64,000 nt of DNA from Serratia plymuthica NBRC 102599. Lineage in GTDB: Bacteria; Pseudomonadota; Gammaproteobacteria; Enterobacterales; Enterobacteriaceae. Where the stretch lies: positions 124,001 through 188,000 of the forward strand of contig NZ_BCTU01000005.1 in the NCBI RefSeq assembly GCF_001590925.1, read 5' to 3'. Positions 46,072 to 54,895 of the stretch are shown in pieces; the first letter of the stretch is position 1, and every line of letters starts with the position of its first letter. The notes beneath the pieces are model-generated. The model was not told the DNA's origin and searched no databases. It was given only the letters and a program-made list of their open reading frames with translations. A program made the position numbers and the translations under genes.

Positions 46072-46617
46072 ATGATTTATACAGTCGAATGCAACTTTGC
46101 CGATCTCGCCAGTGAAGCAGAGTGGAATGATTTTTACAGTCAGGAAAAACTGCCCGCACTCATTTCGGTGAGCGGTTTCCATACCTCGCAGCGTTTCAAG
46201 GCGTTGAACGCCGGTTGCCCTGTCTACCTTGCCCTTCATTCGATCGACAGTCTCGATGTGCTCCAGGGAGATGAGTATCGTCAGAAAGGCGGTGGCAATT
46301 TCGCGCGCTGGCAGCAGCACATCACCGACTGGCACCGCAATCTTTATGCTGGCCTTGATCGTGCCCCGGCCATCGGTGAACACGAACATCTGGTGACGAG
46401 TGCAGTCGGCCCGGAACCGCTCATCGAAATGGGCCTCACGCCTTATCGGATGCAGGCTGTCGCCCTGGAGAAATCCCCTGAAGTTCGGTGGTTGGCAAAG
46501 CTGGGGCGCACCATTGACCTGAGTCTGGAACCGCTTCCGAAGGGCACGCACCTCTATGTGCCAATGGCAGGTCAACTGACAAAAAACAGTATCAGTGAGG
46601 AATACGGTGATGAATGA
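46072..46617 (+). CDS. Hypothetical protein, dimeric alpha-beta-barrel-like
   Basis: 181 aa, soluble. Two similar halves can be seen: VECNFADLASEAEWNDFYSQEKLPALISVSGFHTSQRFKALNAGCPVYLALHSIDSLDVL near residues 4-63, then a less conserved second half with its own PYRMQAVALEK strand. This ferredoxin-like pattern (W-x3-Y, L-P-x-L, G-F, R-F) is found in EthD/DUF1330-type barrel proteins, often small-molecule-modifying or stress enzymes. The start follows GAGAGTGA. It overlaps the MBL gene start by 8 bases, so the two are coupled. No catalytic residues are certain. Confidence 0.6.
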   Translation: MIYTVECNFADLASEAEWNDFYSQEKLPALISVSGFHTSQRFKALNAGCPVYLALHSIDSLDVLQGDEYRQKGGGNFARWQQHITDWHRNLYAGLDRAPAIGEHEHLVTSAVGPEPLIEMGLTPYRMQAVALEKSPEVRWLAKLGRTIDLSLEPLPKGTHLYVPMAGQLTKNSISEEYGDE

Positions 46618-47449
46618 CATGACATTTCCAAGCCGGCAGATTGGGGCATTTTCGATCACGGCCATCAGTGACGGATACCTTTCCACGGGTCTCGATTCGC
46701 TCTCCAATATCGATCCCATGGATGCGTCAACGTTGCAGCAAAACGCGGGGGTGAAGGATCCCTCTTCTATTCATGTCAATTGTTACTTGGTTCGGGGCCG
46801 TGACCGCACGATCTTGATTGACGCGGGTGCCGGGGGATTTAAGCAATGGGGCGGCAAACTGAAAGCGAATCTTGCACTGGCCGGCGTACGCCCCTGCGAC
46901 ATTGATACGATCCTTCTGACTCATGCGCATCCCGATCATGTCGGGGGGCTGGTGGATCCGTCAGGGGAAGCCGCCTTTCCCGATGCAGAGCTAGTGGTCC
47001 ACCAGCATGAGGTTTCTTTCTGGGAGGACGACGGCAATCTCAGCCGGGCGAGTGAGCGCGCTCGCGGAAATTTTCTGTTTGCGCGCAAGGTGTTCGATAA
47101 GTATCGGCAGAGGATCCGCACGTTTACGGATAATGAAGTTCTCCCAGGCATCAGTGCGCTCCCCCTTCCGGGGCATACCGCCGGGCATTCCGGTTATCGC
47201 CTCGAATCCGATAGTGGCAGTCTGTTGATTTGGGGGGATATCGTTCATTTCCCCCATATCCAGATTGCTCGCCCCGACGTATCCATTGCGTTTGACCAAG
47301 ATCCGCTTGTTTCCGCCGAGACACGATCAAAACTGTTGGATATCGTCAGCTCGGACAAAACGCTTATCGCCGGCATGCACCTGGGGGAACTCGGTTTTGC
47401 ACGTATCGAGCGGGCAGGCAAGAGCTACAAAATAGCTTACGAATCTTGA
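46610..47449 (+). CDS. Metallo-beta-lactamase-fold hydrolase
   Basis: 279 aa. The metal motif HAHPDHVGG is at about residues 104-112; the second His is in PLPGHTAGHSGY, and the Asp ligand in LLIWGDIVHF. This is the glyoxalase-II/lactonase-like MBL clan, here with HxHxDH complete, so two zinc ions are expected. The start at 46610 has GTGAGGAA upstream and overlaps the preceding stop. Substrates of such enzymes include lactones and thioesters; none can be claimed here. It is the last gene of the LysR-linked operon. Confidence 0.85.
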   Translation: MNDMTFPSRQIGAFSITAISDGYLSTGLDSLSNIDPMDASTLQQNAGVKDPSSIHVNCYLVRGRDRTILIDAGAGGFKQWGGKLKANLALAGVRPCDIDTILLTHAHPDHVGGLVDPSGEAAFPDAELVVHQHEVSFWEDDGNLSRASERARGNFLFARKVFDKYRQRIRTFTDNEVLPGISALPLPGHTAGHSGYRLESDSGSLLIWGDIVHFPHIQIARPDVSIAFDQDPLVSAETRSKLLDIVSSDKTLIAGMHLGELGFARIERAGKSYKIAYES

Positions 47450-47495
47450 GCCTCATCCATTCCTCTGCCCGCATGCGAACGGGCGCGGGCCATTT

Positions 47496-48584
47496 TTATA
47501 CCGACAACGCCCGCGCCCGGTAGCCGTCCAGCTCGTTTTCCGGCATGCCGACCTGTTTCGCTGCCGCGCAAATCTGCCGCCAGGTGTTGTCGTCTATCGG
47601 GATCCCCCGCTGCAACCTCGTCTCACGGTTAGCGTCTTCCCATTCGCCCGGTACCTCAATCGGCTTGCCGTCGCTTGGCGGCGAAGCCTTGACCCAGTCG
47701 ATAAAGGCCTCGGCCTCGGTCTGCATCTCGGGCGCTTCAAAGGCTTCCGGGTTGAGGATGATGGTGGTCATGCAGTTGAAAATGGCGCTGCTGTCGGTTT
47801 TCAACGTGGCGTTATGGGTAGTGCGGCCACCAGAGAGAGCGCCACCGAGAATTTCGCACAGGGTAGCCAACGCATAGCCCTTGTGAGCACCGAAGGGTAA
47901 CAGCGAACCAAACGGCTGTTCGTGCATCACGCTGGGTTCCGTGGTCGGCCGGCCTTGTTGATCAATCAGGTAGCCCGGCGCCACGCTCAGGCCTTTGTTG
48001 TAGGCTACGCGCGTTTTGCCGTAGGCGATGCCGCTGGTGGCGAAGTCCAGCAGTAGCGGTTTTTTACCCTCACGCGGGAAAATCACGCAAAACGGGTTGG
48101 TGCCAAAGCGGCGATCGCTGCCGCCGAACGGTGCCACCATAGGATCACCCACCACATTGACGAAATGAATGGAGATAAAGCCGGCGCGCGCGCACTGCTC
48201 GGCCCAGTGGCCGATGCGGCCGATATGGTGAGAGTTATGCAAAGCCACCGCCGCCAACCCCAACTGACGGGCGCGTTCGATCCCCTTGTCCATCGCTTCA
48301 CTGGCCACCACCTGGCCGAATCCCTGGCCGCCGTCAATCGTCAGCACCGCGCCGGCATCACGCACCACCTGGGCATGAACGTTAAGCTGCAACTGCCCTT
48401 CCGCCAACGACGCCATATAGCTTGGGATCATGCCGACGCCATGCGAATCATGCCCGGCCAGATTGGCCTGCACCAAATGCTCCGCCACCAGCGCGGCCTC
48501 CCGATCCGTGCTGCCGGCGTGGCGCCAAATGGCCTGTACAAATTGTTCAAGGCTTTGGCTGTCGATACGGTGTTCGATGCTCAT
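47496..48584 (-). CDS. hcxB: Hydroxycarboxylate dehydrogenase B (YbiC/HcxB)
   Basis: 362 aa member of the LDH2/MDH2 oxidoreductase family, which oxidises 2-hydroxycarboxylates such as hydroxyphenylpyruvate/lactate types with NAD(P). Motifs GHDSHGVGMIPSYMASL, ALHNSHHIGRIGHWAEQCARAGFISIHFVNVVGDPMVAPFGG and FGTNPFCVIFP match E. coli YbiC. AAGGACC lies before the ATG at 48584; an upstream in-frame start at 48647 adds unrelated sequence. It stands between the MBL operon (convergent) and the broken pepT. Confidence 0.93.
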   Translation of the reverse strand: MSIEHRIDSQSLEQFVQAIWRHAGSTDREAALVAEHLVQANLAGHDSHGVGMIPSYMASLAEGQLQLNVHAQVVRDAGAVLTIDGGQGFGQVVASEAMDKGIERARQLGLAAVALHNSHHIGRIGHWAEQCARAGFISIHFVNVVGDPMVAPFGGSDRRFGTNPFCVIFPREGKKPLLLDFATSGIAYGKTRVAYNKGLSVAPGYLIDQQGRPTTEPSVMHEQPFGSLLPFGAHKGYALATLCEILGGALSGGRTTHNATLKTDSSAIFNCMTTIILNPEAFEAPEMQTEAEAFIDWVKASPPSDGKPIEVPGEWEDANRETRLQRGIPIDDNTWRQICAAAKQVGMPENELDGYRARALSV

Positions 48585-48666
48585 AATGCAGGTCCTTGCG
48601 CTGAAAAGATGTTCACAAACACTAGGAGCAAATCGTTGTTGCGGCAAGCCATTATGACAACGGCAA

Positions 48667-49902
48667 TCAACGCTCTCTGGCGCGCTCGGCCGTCAGCGCC
48701 GCGATACGCATGATGACCGCTACCGCCTGCTCCATGCCCTCCAGCGAGATGAACTCGTGCTTGCCGTGAAAGTTATAGCCGCCGGTAAACAGATTCGGGC
48801 ATGGCAGGCCGCGAAACGACAGTTGCGCCCCGTCGGTGCCGCCACGAATCGGCTTCATTAGCGGTTCGATATCGCAATCACGCATCGCCTGCTGCGCCAG
48901 CGCGATCACATGCGGATGCTCAGCCACGTGCTCGCGCATGTTGTAATAACTGTCTTCGATTGTCACTTCGATGTAGCAATCGCGCGGCAGGCCTTTGCCC
49001 ACCTGGCGCGCCACTTCAATCATCCGGCGTTTGCGCGCTTCAAAACCTTCGCGCTCGAAATCACGCAGGATATAGTGCATTTCGGCACGTTCAACGCTCC
49101 CCTTGATGCTGCTGAGGTGGTAGAACCCCTGATAGCCGGCGGTGGTTTCCGGTGTTTCATCCGCCGGTAACGCCTGCTGAATGCGGGTCGCCAGCGACAA
49201 TGCGTTAACCATCACGCCTTTGGCGCTGCCGGGATGAACGTTGTTGCCGACAATTTTAATGGTCACCGAGGCCGCATTGAAATTTTAGCATTCCAGCTCA
49301 CCGACGCCGCCACCGTCGACGGTATAAGCCCACTCGGCGTTGAACTCTTCTACGTCGAACAGCTGCGCCCCTTTGCCCACTTCTTCGTCCGGGGTAAAGG
49401 CCACGCGAATATCGCCGTGCGGTATGTTGCCCTGTTGCAAACGCACCATGGCGGTCAGGATTTCGGCAATACCCGCTTTGTCATCGGCGCCGAGCAGCGT
49501 TTTGCCCTCCGCGGTGATCAGCGTCTGCCCCAGCATTTGGTGCAGGATCGGGAACATCACCGGCGACAGCACTTCATCGCCGATGCCCAGGGCGATATCG
49601 CCGCCGCGGTAATTTTCGACAATCTGCGGATTAACGTGCTTGCCGGTAAAGTCCGGTGAAGTATCCAGATGAGAAATAAATCCAATGGCCGGCACCGGCC
49701 AGCCAACGTTGCCTGGCAAGGTCCCCATCACGCAGCCGTGCTCGCTGAGCGACACCCGTTCAAACCCCAGTTCAATCATTTCCTGTTGCAACGCACGCGC
49801 CAGCTTCAGTTGCCCGTCGGTACTCGGCACATGTTTGACGTTCGCTTTAGATTGCGTGTCGAAAGAGACGTAGTTAAAAAAGCGATCAAGTAGTTTATTC
49901 AT
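48667..49902 (-). pseudogene. pepT: Peptidase T gene interrupted by an in-frame ochre codon
   Basis: The full pepT frame (about 411 codons) is present, but TAA at 49285-49287 splits it after residue 205. E. coli reads GELEFENFNAAS at this spot; here it is GELEC-stop-NFNAAS, so Phe is also changed to Cys. Upstream are the metal site GFISHLDTS and [16 protein letters not shown]. Downstream are [20 protein letters not shown] and [22 protein letters not shown]. All remaining sequence is well conserved, so inactivation is recent, or the stop is a sequencing or assembly error. PepT would cut N-terminal residues from tripeptides. Confidence 0.88.
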
Positions 49903-50061
49903 GGTATCCGTCCTCAGAATATCGCATTTCATTATGCGGAACCGATCCGGATCAAATATTGAGACAGGTCATTTTTAACCAGAATTAACGGAAATCATTA
50001 ATTCCTGAGATGCGTGCAATCTCACCGGCGCTCTCCAGCCTGGAGGCCGCGGGCGCACTGA

Positions 50062-50077
50062 TGTGATCCCCTTCACG
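50062..50077. promoter_or_regulatory. CRP site upstream of the PTS operon
   Basis: TGTGATCCCCTTCACG fits TGTGA-N6-TCACA with one mismatch. A sigma-70-like pair TTGCAA (50130-50135) and TATAAC (50153-50158) with a 17-bp spacer lies downstream, before the PTS gene. Glucose repression through CRP would be expected. Confidence 0.6.
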
Positions 50078-50080
50078 CCT

Positions 50081-50113
50081 GGTACCTGTTGTCAGCCGCT
50101 GACCACAGGTACC
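50081..50113. promoter_or_regulatory. 33-bp palindrome between CRP site and promoter
   Basis: GGTACCTGT/ACAGGTACC outer arms and GTCAG/CTGAC inner arms form a 14-bp stem; TTTTT follows on the plus strand. It could be an intrinsic terminator of upstream transcription or the operator of the RpiR regulator. Its position upstream of the promoter argues against a leader attenuator. Nothing else is recognised between 49903 and 50061. Confidence 0.55.
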
Positions 50114-50263
50114 TTTTTCGGGCAACCGATTGCAACGCCAAATCATTCCACCTATAACTAATTCAAGGCAAAGATTACCGCGTTCTTATGCTTTTATTTT
50201 CGCCACACCGGGGAGCTTTATCAGCAACGTCGTTATCCACTAAAAAATAAAAAAGGAACTGCC

Positions 50264-51823
50264 ATGAAAGGTATTATTGATAATATCTTAAGCAAGCTGC
50301 AGACTTTCTCAAAAGCCATGATGGGGCCGATATTTTTTCTGCCGGTGATTGGCTTGATTCTGGCATTAAGTTCTATTCTTACCAACGCCACGCTGGTGAA
50401 TGAAAACTCCGGCGTATTTCATATCGGCAAAATGATCGGGGATACCTTTTGGCCGTTGTTTGGCAACCTCGGGCTCATTTTTTGTATTGGCATCACCTAC
50501 GGGCTGGCAAAGGATAAAAAAAGCGAAGCGGCGCTGGTTGCCGTGATGTGCTTTATTATGTTCCTCGGTGCCAACTCCTCTTATTTGCAGTTGAGCGGCC
50601 ACGTCGCGCAGAAAATTAACGGGGAATATTACGGCACAGGGCAAACCGAGCTGCTGGGCTTTACCGTGGTGGACATGGGCATTTTCCTCGGTTTGATCCT
50701 CGGCATCACCATCGCCTGGGTGCACAACAAACTCTGCAACGTGGAGTTGAACGGCGTGTTCTCGGTCTACGGTGGTTCCAAACTGGTGCTGATCGCCATG
50801 ACGCCGGTGATTATGCTCTACGCCGTCGGCTTCAGCTACCTGTGGCCGGCCATTTCGCACGGCCTGATCGCCCTGACCGGCTTTATGAAAAGCTCCGGTT
50901 CGCTCGGCGTGTTCGTCTACGGTTTCTTCGAGAAATTCCTGATCCCCACCGGGCTGCATCACTTTATCTGGTCGCCGTTTCAGCTCACCAGCATCGGGGG
51001 GTCGATAGTTCAGGACGGCCACACGGTGTCCGGTTCGCAGGCGATTTTCCTCGCCTATATGCGCGACCCCGGCATCTCTCCGCTGATGAACGAAGCGCTG
51101 CGTTTTTCGCAACAGGGCATGGTGACCATCTTCGGCCTGTCCGGCGCGGCGCTGGCCTTCTACCGCACCGCCCGGCCCGAGAAGAAAATGCTGGCCAAAG
51201 CCATACTGATCCCGGCCATCACCACCTCTATTCTGGTGGGCATTACCGAACCGATAGAGTTCACCTTCCTGTTCATTTCACCGCTGCTGTGGGTGATCCA
51301 CGCAATGCTGACCGCGCTGTCGCAGGTGGCGTGCAATCTGTTCGAAGTACGCCCCTGGGGCGCCAGCGGCCTGATCGAGTTTTTGGTGTATAACCTGCCG
51401 CTGCCGGTCGCTCTCACGCGCTGGCCACTGTATGTGGTGATTGGTCTGGTGCAGTTCGCCGTGTATTACCTGGTGTTCAAAACCCTGGTGTTGAAACTTA
51501 ACTTAAAAACCCCGGGGCGTGAGGATGACGATGAGGTCAAACTCTATTCAAAACAGGACTACCAAAATAGCAAAAACCAGCCGAACGAATTAAGCGGCAT
51601 TATTATTCGCGCCCTCGGCGGCAAGAGCAATATTATTTCCGTCGATAACTGTTTTACCCGGTTACGGGTAGAGTTAAAGGATATGCAGCTTATTGACGAA
51701 CCCACATTAAAAAGTACCGGCGCCAAAGGCGTGGTGAAAAATCGCAATGAAGTCCAGGTGATCTATGGCGTCACCGTCGGCAAGGTAAAGAATCAGGTCG
51801 AAAAATATTTAGCGGCATTATAA
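50264..51823 (+). CDS. PTS transporter subunit IICB, alpha-glucoside/glucose superfamily
   Basis: 519 aa. The N-terminal EIIC domain has about ten membrane segments (FLPVIGLILALSSIL; ITEPIEFTFLF is the IIC signature), and a C-terminal EIIB domain starts near residue 430. The EIIB phospho-cysteine is residue 463 in SVDNCFTRLRVE. The domain order and length match AglA/MalX-type PTS transporters for alpha-glucosides. No IIA domain is attached, so a separate EIIA-Glc (Crr) is expected to donate phosphate. It forms a unit with the GH4 gene, 24 bases downstream. Confidence 0.9.
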   Translation: MKGIIDNILSKLQTFSKAMMGPIFFLPVIGLILALSSILTNATLVNENSGVFHIGKMIGDTFWPLFGNLGLIFCIGITYGLAKDKKSEAALVAVMCFIMFLGANSSYLQLSGHVAQKINGEYYGTGQTELLGFTVVDMGIFLGLILGITIAWVHNKLCNVELNGVFSVYGGSKLVLIAMTPVIMLYAVGFSYLWPAISHGLIALTGFMKSSGSLGVFVYGFFEKFLIPTGLHHFIWSPFQLTSIGGSIVQDGHTVSGSQAIFLAYMRDPGISPLMNEALRFSQQGMVTIFGLSGAALAFYRTARPEKKMLAKAILIPAITTSILVGITEPIEFTFLFISPLLWVIHAMLTALSQVACNLFEVRPWGASGLIEFLVYNLPLPVALTRWPLYVVIGLVQFAVYYLVFKTLVLKLNLKTPGREDDDEVKLYSKQDYQNSKNQPNELSGIIIRALGGKSNIISVDNCFTRLRVELKDMQLIDEPTLKSTGAKGVVKNRNEVQVIYGVTVGKVKNQVEKYLAAL

Positions 51824-51847
51824 CGTTTATTCCTAGGGAGACTTGTC

Positions 51848-53233
51848 ATGAAATTAACCGTTCTGGGCGGCGGCGGCGTACGTTCGCCGTTCCTGGCCAA
51901 ATCCATCGCCTATAACGCGCACCGCATCGGCGTGACCGAAGTGGTATTTATGGATACCGACCGGCAAAAACTCGCCGTTTACGGCGCTATCGCACAGGGG
52001 GTGTTCGAACGCATCCGCAACGACATCGCCTTCAGCCTGAGCAGCGATGCCCGCCAGGCACTGAGCGACGCCGATTACATCATCACCACGTTGCGCATCG
52101 GCGGCGAAGAAGGCCGCATTCATGACGAGCGCATCGCGCTCAACCATCAGGTGTTGGGGCAGGAAACCACCGGCGCGGGCGGTTTCGCCATGGCGATGCG
52201 TTCCATTCCGGCCATCATCGATTACTGCCGCCTGATCGAACAGGTGGCATCGCCGAACGCGGTGCTGTTCAACTTCACCAACCCTTCCGGCATGGTGACC
52301 GAAGCGATCATCAAATCCGGCTTCAAACGCAAGGTGTACGGCATTTGCGATGCGCCCAGCGAATTTATCCGTGAACTGGCAGAGCTACTGGGTTGCCGCG
52401 AGGCCGAGTTGAGCGTCGACTGTTTTGGGCTGAACCACCTGTCGTGGTTTCGCAACGTACGGGTCAACGGCCAGGACGTCACCGGGCAACTGCTGGCCGA
52501 TCCGCGTCTTTACCGCGATACCTGCATGAAATACTTCTCGCCGGAGCTGGTGGCGCTGTCGGACAACCTGATGCTCAACGAGTACCTGTATTACTACTAC
52601 TACCGCGAACAGGCGATCGCCGCCATCGTCGGTGCCGGGGAAACCCGTGGCGAGCAGATTGCGCAGATTAACCGGCAAATGCTGGCGGACCTTGCCGAAC
52701 TGGACATCCCCCACCAATTGGATCAGGCCTTCAGCCTGTATTTCAGCCACTATCTGACGCGTGAAAACTCTTATATGCAGCGCGAATCGAGCAAGGGCAA
52801 AGTGAAAGAGCGGGAGATGCTGACGCTGCAACAGTTTATCGAACAGCCAGACAGCGGCGGTTACGCCGGGGTGGCGATAGACATTCTGGAAGCGGTGAAT
52901 AACGGCCAGCAAAAACGCGTGGTGGTGTCGATGCAAAACAATGACACGCTCGATTTTCTGCACCCGGAGGACGTGATCGAAATCAGCTGCGAACTGAGCA
53001 ACGCGGGCATTCATCCGGTGAAAATGCGCGATATCCCCGATACCCAGAAGAACCTGATCGCGCAGGTCAAAGAGTATGAACGCCTGGCGGTCGCGGCCAT
53101 CCTGGAGGGCAATCGCCAGAAGGCCATCAAGGCGCTGATGGTGCACCCGCTGGTAAATTCTTATTCGCTGGCGAAAACCCTGGTCGAGGAATATCTTCAG
53201 GCCCATCACCAATATGCCGAGCACTGGAGTTAA
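51848..53233 (+). CDS. GH4 6-phospho-glucosidase
   Basis: 461 aa NAD+- and Mn2+-dependent glycoside hydrolase family 4. The nucleotide site is KLTVLGGGGVRSPFLAKSIA, catalytic/metal residues are Cys in GICDAPSEF (about 170) and His in FGLNHLSWFRN (about 199), and FNFTNPSGMVTEA is conserved. It cleaves 6-phosphoglycosides delivered by the PTS. The wording of motifs fits the 6-phospho-beta-glucosidase branch (CelF/LicH-like) more than AglB, yet the PTS is alpha-glucoside-like, so alpha or beta specificity is open. It converges with the RpiR regulator. Confidence 0.88.
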   Translation: MKLTVLGGGGVRSPFLAKSIAYNAHRIGVTEVVFMDTDRQKLAVYGAIAQGVFERIRNDIAFSLSSDARQALSDADYIITTLRIGGEEGRIHDERIALNHQVLGQETTGAGGFAMAMRSIPAIIDYCRLIEQVASPNAVLFNFTNPSGMVTEAIIKSGFKRKVYGICDAPSEFIRELAELLGCREAELSVDCFGLNHLSWFRNVRVNGQDVTGQLLADPRLYRDTCMKYFSPELVALSDNLMLNEYLYYYYYREQAIAAIVGAGETRGEQIAQINRQMLADLAELDIPHQLDQAFSLYFSHYLTRENSYMQRESSKGKVKEREMLTLQQFIEQPDSGGYAGVAIDILEAVNNGQQKRVVVSMQNNDTLDFLHPEDVIEISCELSNAGIHPVKMRDIPDTQKNLIAQVKEYERLAVAAILEGNRQKAIKALMVHPLVNSYSLAKTLVEEYLQAHHQYAEHWS

Positions 53234-53251
53234 GCGACGCGGCGCATGCCT

Positions 53252-53965
53252 TCAGGGGATGCGCCGTTCAAACCAGGCCTTGACCAGGTTCTCAAACCCC
53301 AGCAGACAATGGCCGAAAAACGGATTGGGGTAGTAAATATCGTGGTCGTATTTCTGCCGGTCTTCATAAAGAAAGGTCATGTCTGCCTGCCGCGCCAGCG
53401 GGCTGTCGCCGTCGCCGCAAAACGCCGCCAGCCGGATGTTGTTGCGTTTTACCGCCTCACTCCAGCTCAGCGCCGAATTGCTGTTGCCTGACTTTGAAAT
53501 CACAATCACCATGTCAAAACGGAAACGCATCTTCTGATCGAGGATCTCGAAATCCGGCCACAGCGACAGATAGCTGTCGATGCCCAACGTCATAAATTTG
53601 TTGTACATATACTGCGCCACCAGTTGCGAGAAGCCGCTGCCGTGGATCAGGATCTTGCCGCTGTCGAGCATATCGAGAAACTGCGCCTGCTGCTTTTCAT
53701 CGGCCGGGGCGACCTGTTGCGGTTCCCCTTGCAACGCCGGCGCCATCACCAGGTTGAACTTGATGAAATACACCAGTTCCAGATAACCGCGAAAACCGAG
53801 TTTCTTTGCCAGCCGCACCAGCGTTGAAGGCGAGCTGTGGCAGCGGACGGAAACCGCCCGGATGCCGTCATCGATGCAAGCATCCGGGTTGTCGAAAATA
53901 GCGTTGAGGATGGTGAGATCCGTTTTGCTCAGATCCGCCTGGCTGAATACCTGTTTGAAATTCAC
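53252..53965 (-). CDS. MurR/RpiR-family regulator
   Basis: 237 aa. An N-terminal RpiR helix-turn-helix (SKTDLTILNAIFDNPDACIDDGIRAVSVRCHSSPSTLVRLAKKLGFRGYLELVYFIKF) is followed by a SIS sugar-phosphate-binding domain (KILIHGSGFSQLVAQYMYNKF..DMVIVISKSGNSNSALSWSEAVKRNNIRLAAFCG). It starts at GTG with CAGGGGG upstream. By position it should sense the phosphosugar made by the PTS/GH4 pair and control that operon; the palindrome at 50081 is a candidate target. It ends 18 bases from the GH4 stop. Confidence 0.9.
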   Translation of the reverse strand: MNFKQVFSQADLSKTDLTILNAIFDNPDACIDDGIRAVSVRCHSSPSTLVRLAKKLGFRGYLELVYFIKFNLVMAPALQGEPQQVAPADEKQQAQFLDMLDSGKILIHGSGFSQLVAQYMYNKFMTLGIDSYLSLWPDFEILDQKMRFRFDMVIVISKSGNSNSALSWSEAVKRNNIRLAAFCGDGDSPLARQADMTFLYEDRQKYDHDIYYPNPFFGHCLLGFENLVKAWFERRIP

Positions 53966-54047
53966 CGCGCCCCCTGCCCATTAAGTAAAAATCGCGGCCG
54001 CTCGGCAGGCAAGACCAGAGCGCAGCGGGTGCGCTCTGAACTGCAGA

Positions 54048-54884
54048 TTAGGGCCGATCGGCCCGTTCGACTTTCCCTACCAGGAATTTGTGCACAAAGC
54101 GCGGCACCACTTCACTGGCCTGGCCATAGTGTTTTTCATCGAACTGACTTTCCACCTGGCTGGGTTCCAGATTCAGTTCCATGGTATGTGCCCCGCCCAA
54201 CCGGGCCTCGTGGACAAAACCGGCCGCCGGATAAACATGGCCCGAAGTGCCGATAGCGACAAAAAAGTCGGCCTTGGCCAGCGCCTGATAGATTTCGTCC
54301 ATGCCCAGCGGCATTTCGCCGAACCACACCACGTGCGGGCGCAGCGGTGCCGGGAACTGGCAGCAATGGCAGCGTTCGTCCACGCTGAGATCTTCCGGCC
54401 AATCAAATACTTGCCCGGAGCTGGTGCAACGCACTTTCAGCAATTCGCCGTGCATATGCAGCACCCGTTTGCTGCCGGCGCGTTCATGCAGGTTATCGAT
54501 ATTCTGCGTCACCAGCAGGAAGTTATCCCCCAGCCAGGCTTCCAAATCCGCCAGCGCGCGATGCGCGGCGTTAGGCGCGATTTCCGGCATTTGCAGTTGC
54601 TGGCGGCGCGCATTGTAAAACGCCTGCACCAGTTGCGGATCGCGCTGATAGCCTTCCGGCGTAGCGACATCCTCCACCTGGTGTTCTTCCCACAGCCCAT
54701 CCGCAGCGCGGAAGGTGCGGATACCCGATTCCGCCGAAATACCGGCCCCGGTCAACACCACCACAAACGGCTTTTTCAGCTCGGCCGCCGCCATGGTGTC
54801 GCGATGGAAAATACGAGAACGAAAGCGCTGATGCAGCACATGCTTGCTCTTACGAAACTGACACAACCGATGGCGAGTGTGCAT
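54048..54884 (-). CDS. cobB: NAD-dependent deacylase CobB (sirtuin)
   Basis: 278 aa sirtuin that removes acetyl, succinyl and related groups from lysines using NAD+. The NAD site is [23 protein letters not shown], then [13 protein letters not shown] and the catalytic His in [12 protein letters not shown]. The zinc cysteines are C in LKVRCTSSG and CHCCQF. The length matches the long E. coli form with its basic N-terminal extension. It follows nagK in the lolCDE-nagK-cobB run. Confidence 0.97.
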   Translation of the reverse strand: MHTRHRLCQFRKSKHVLHQRFRSRIFHRDTMAAAELKKPFVVVLTGAGISAESGIRTFRAADGLWEEHQVEDVATPEGYQRDPQLVQAFYNARRQQLQMPEIAPNAAHRALADLEAWLGDNFLLVTQNIDNLHERAGSKRVLHMHGELLKVRCTSSGQVFDWPEDLSVDERCHCCQFPAPLRPHVVWFGEMPLGMDEIYQALAKADFFVAIGTSGHVYPAAGFVHEARLGGAHTMELNLEPSQVESQFDEKHYGQASEVVPRFVHKFLVGKVERADRP

Positions 54885-54895
54885 TAACTCTCTCC

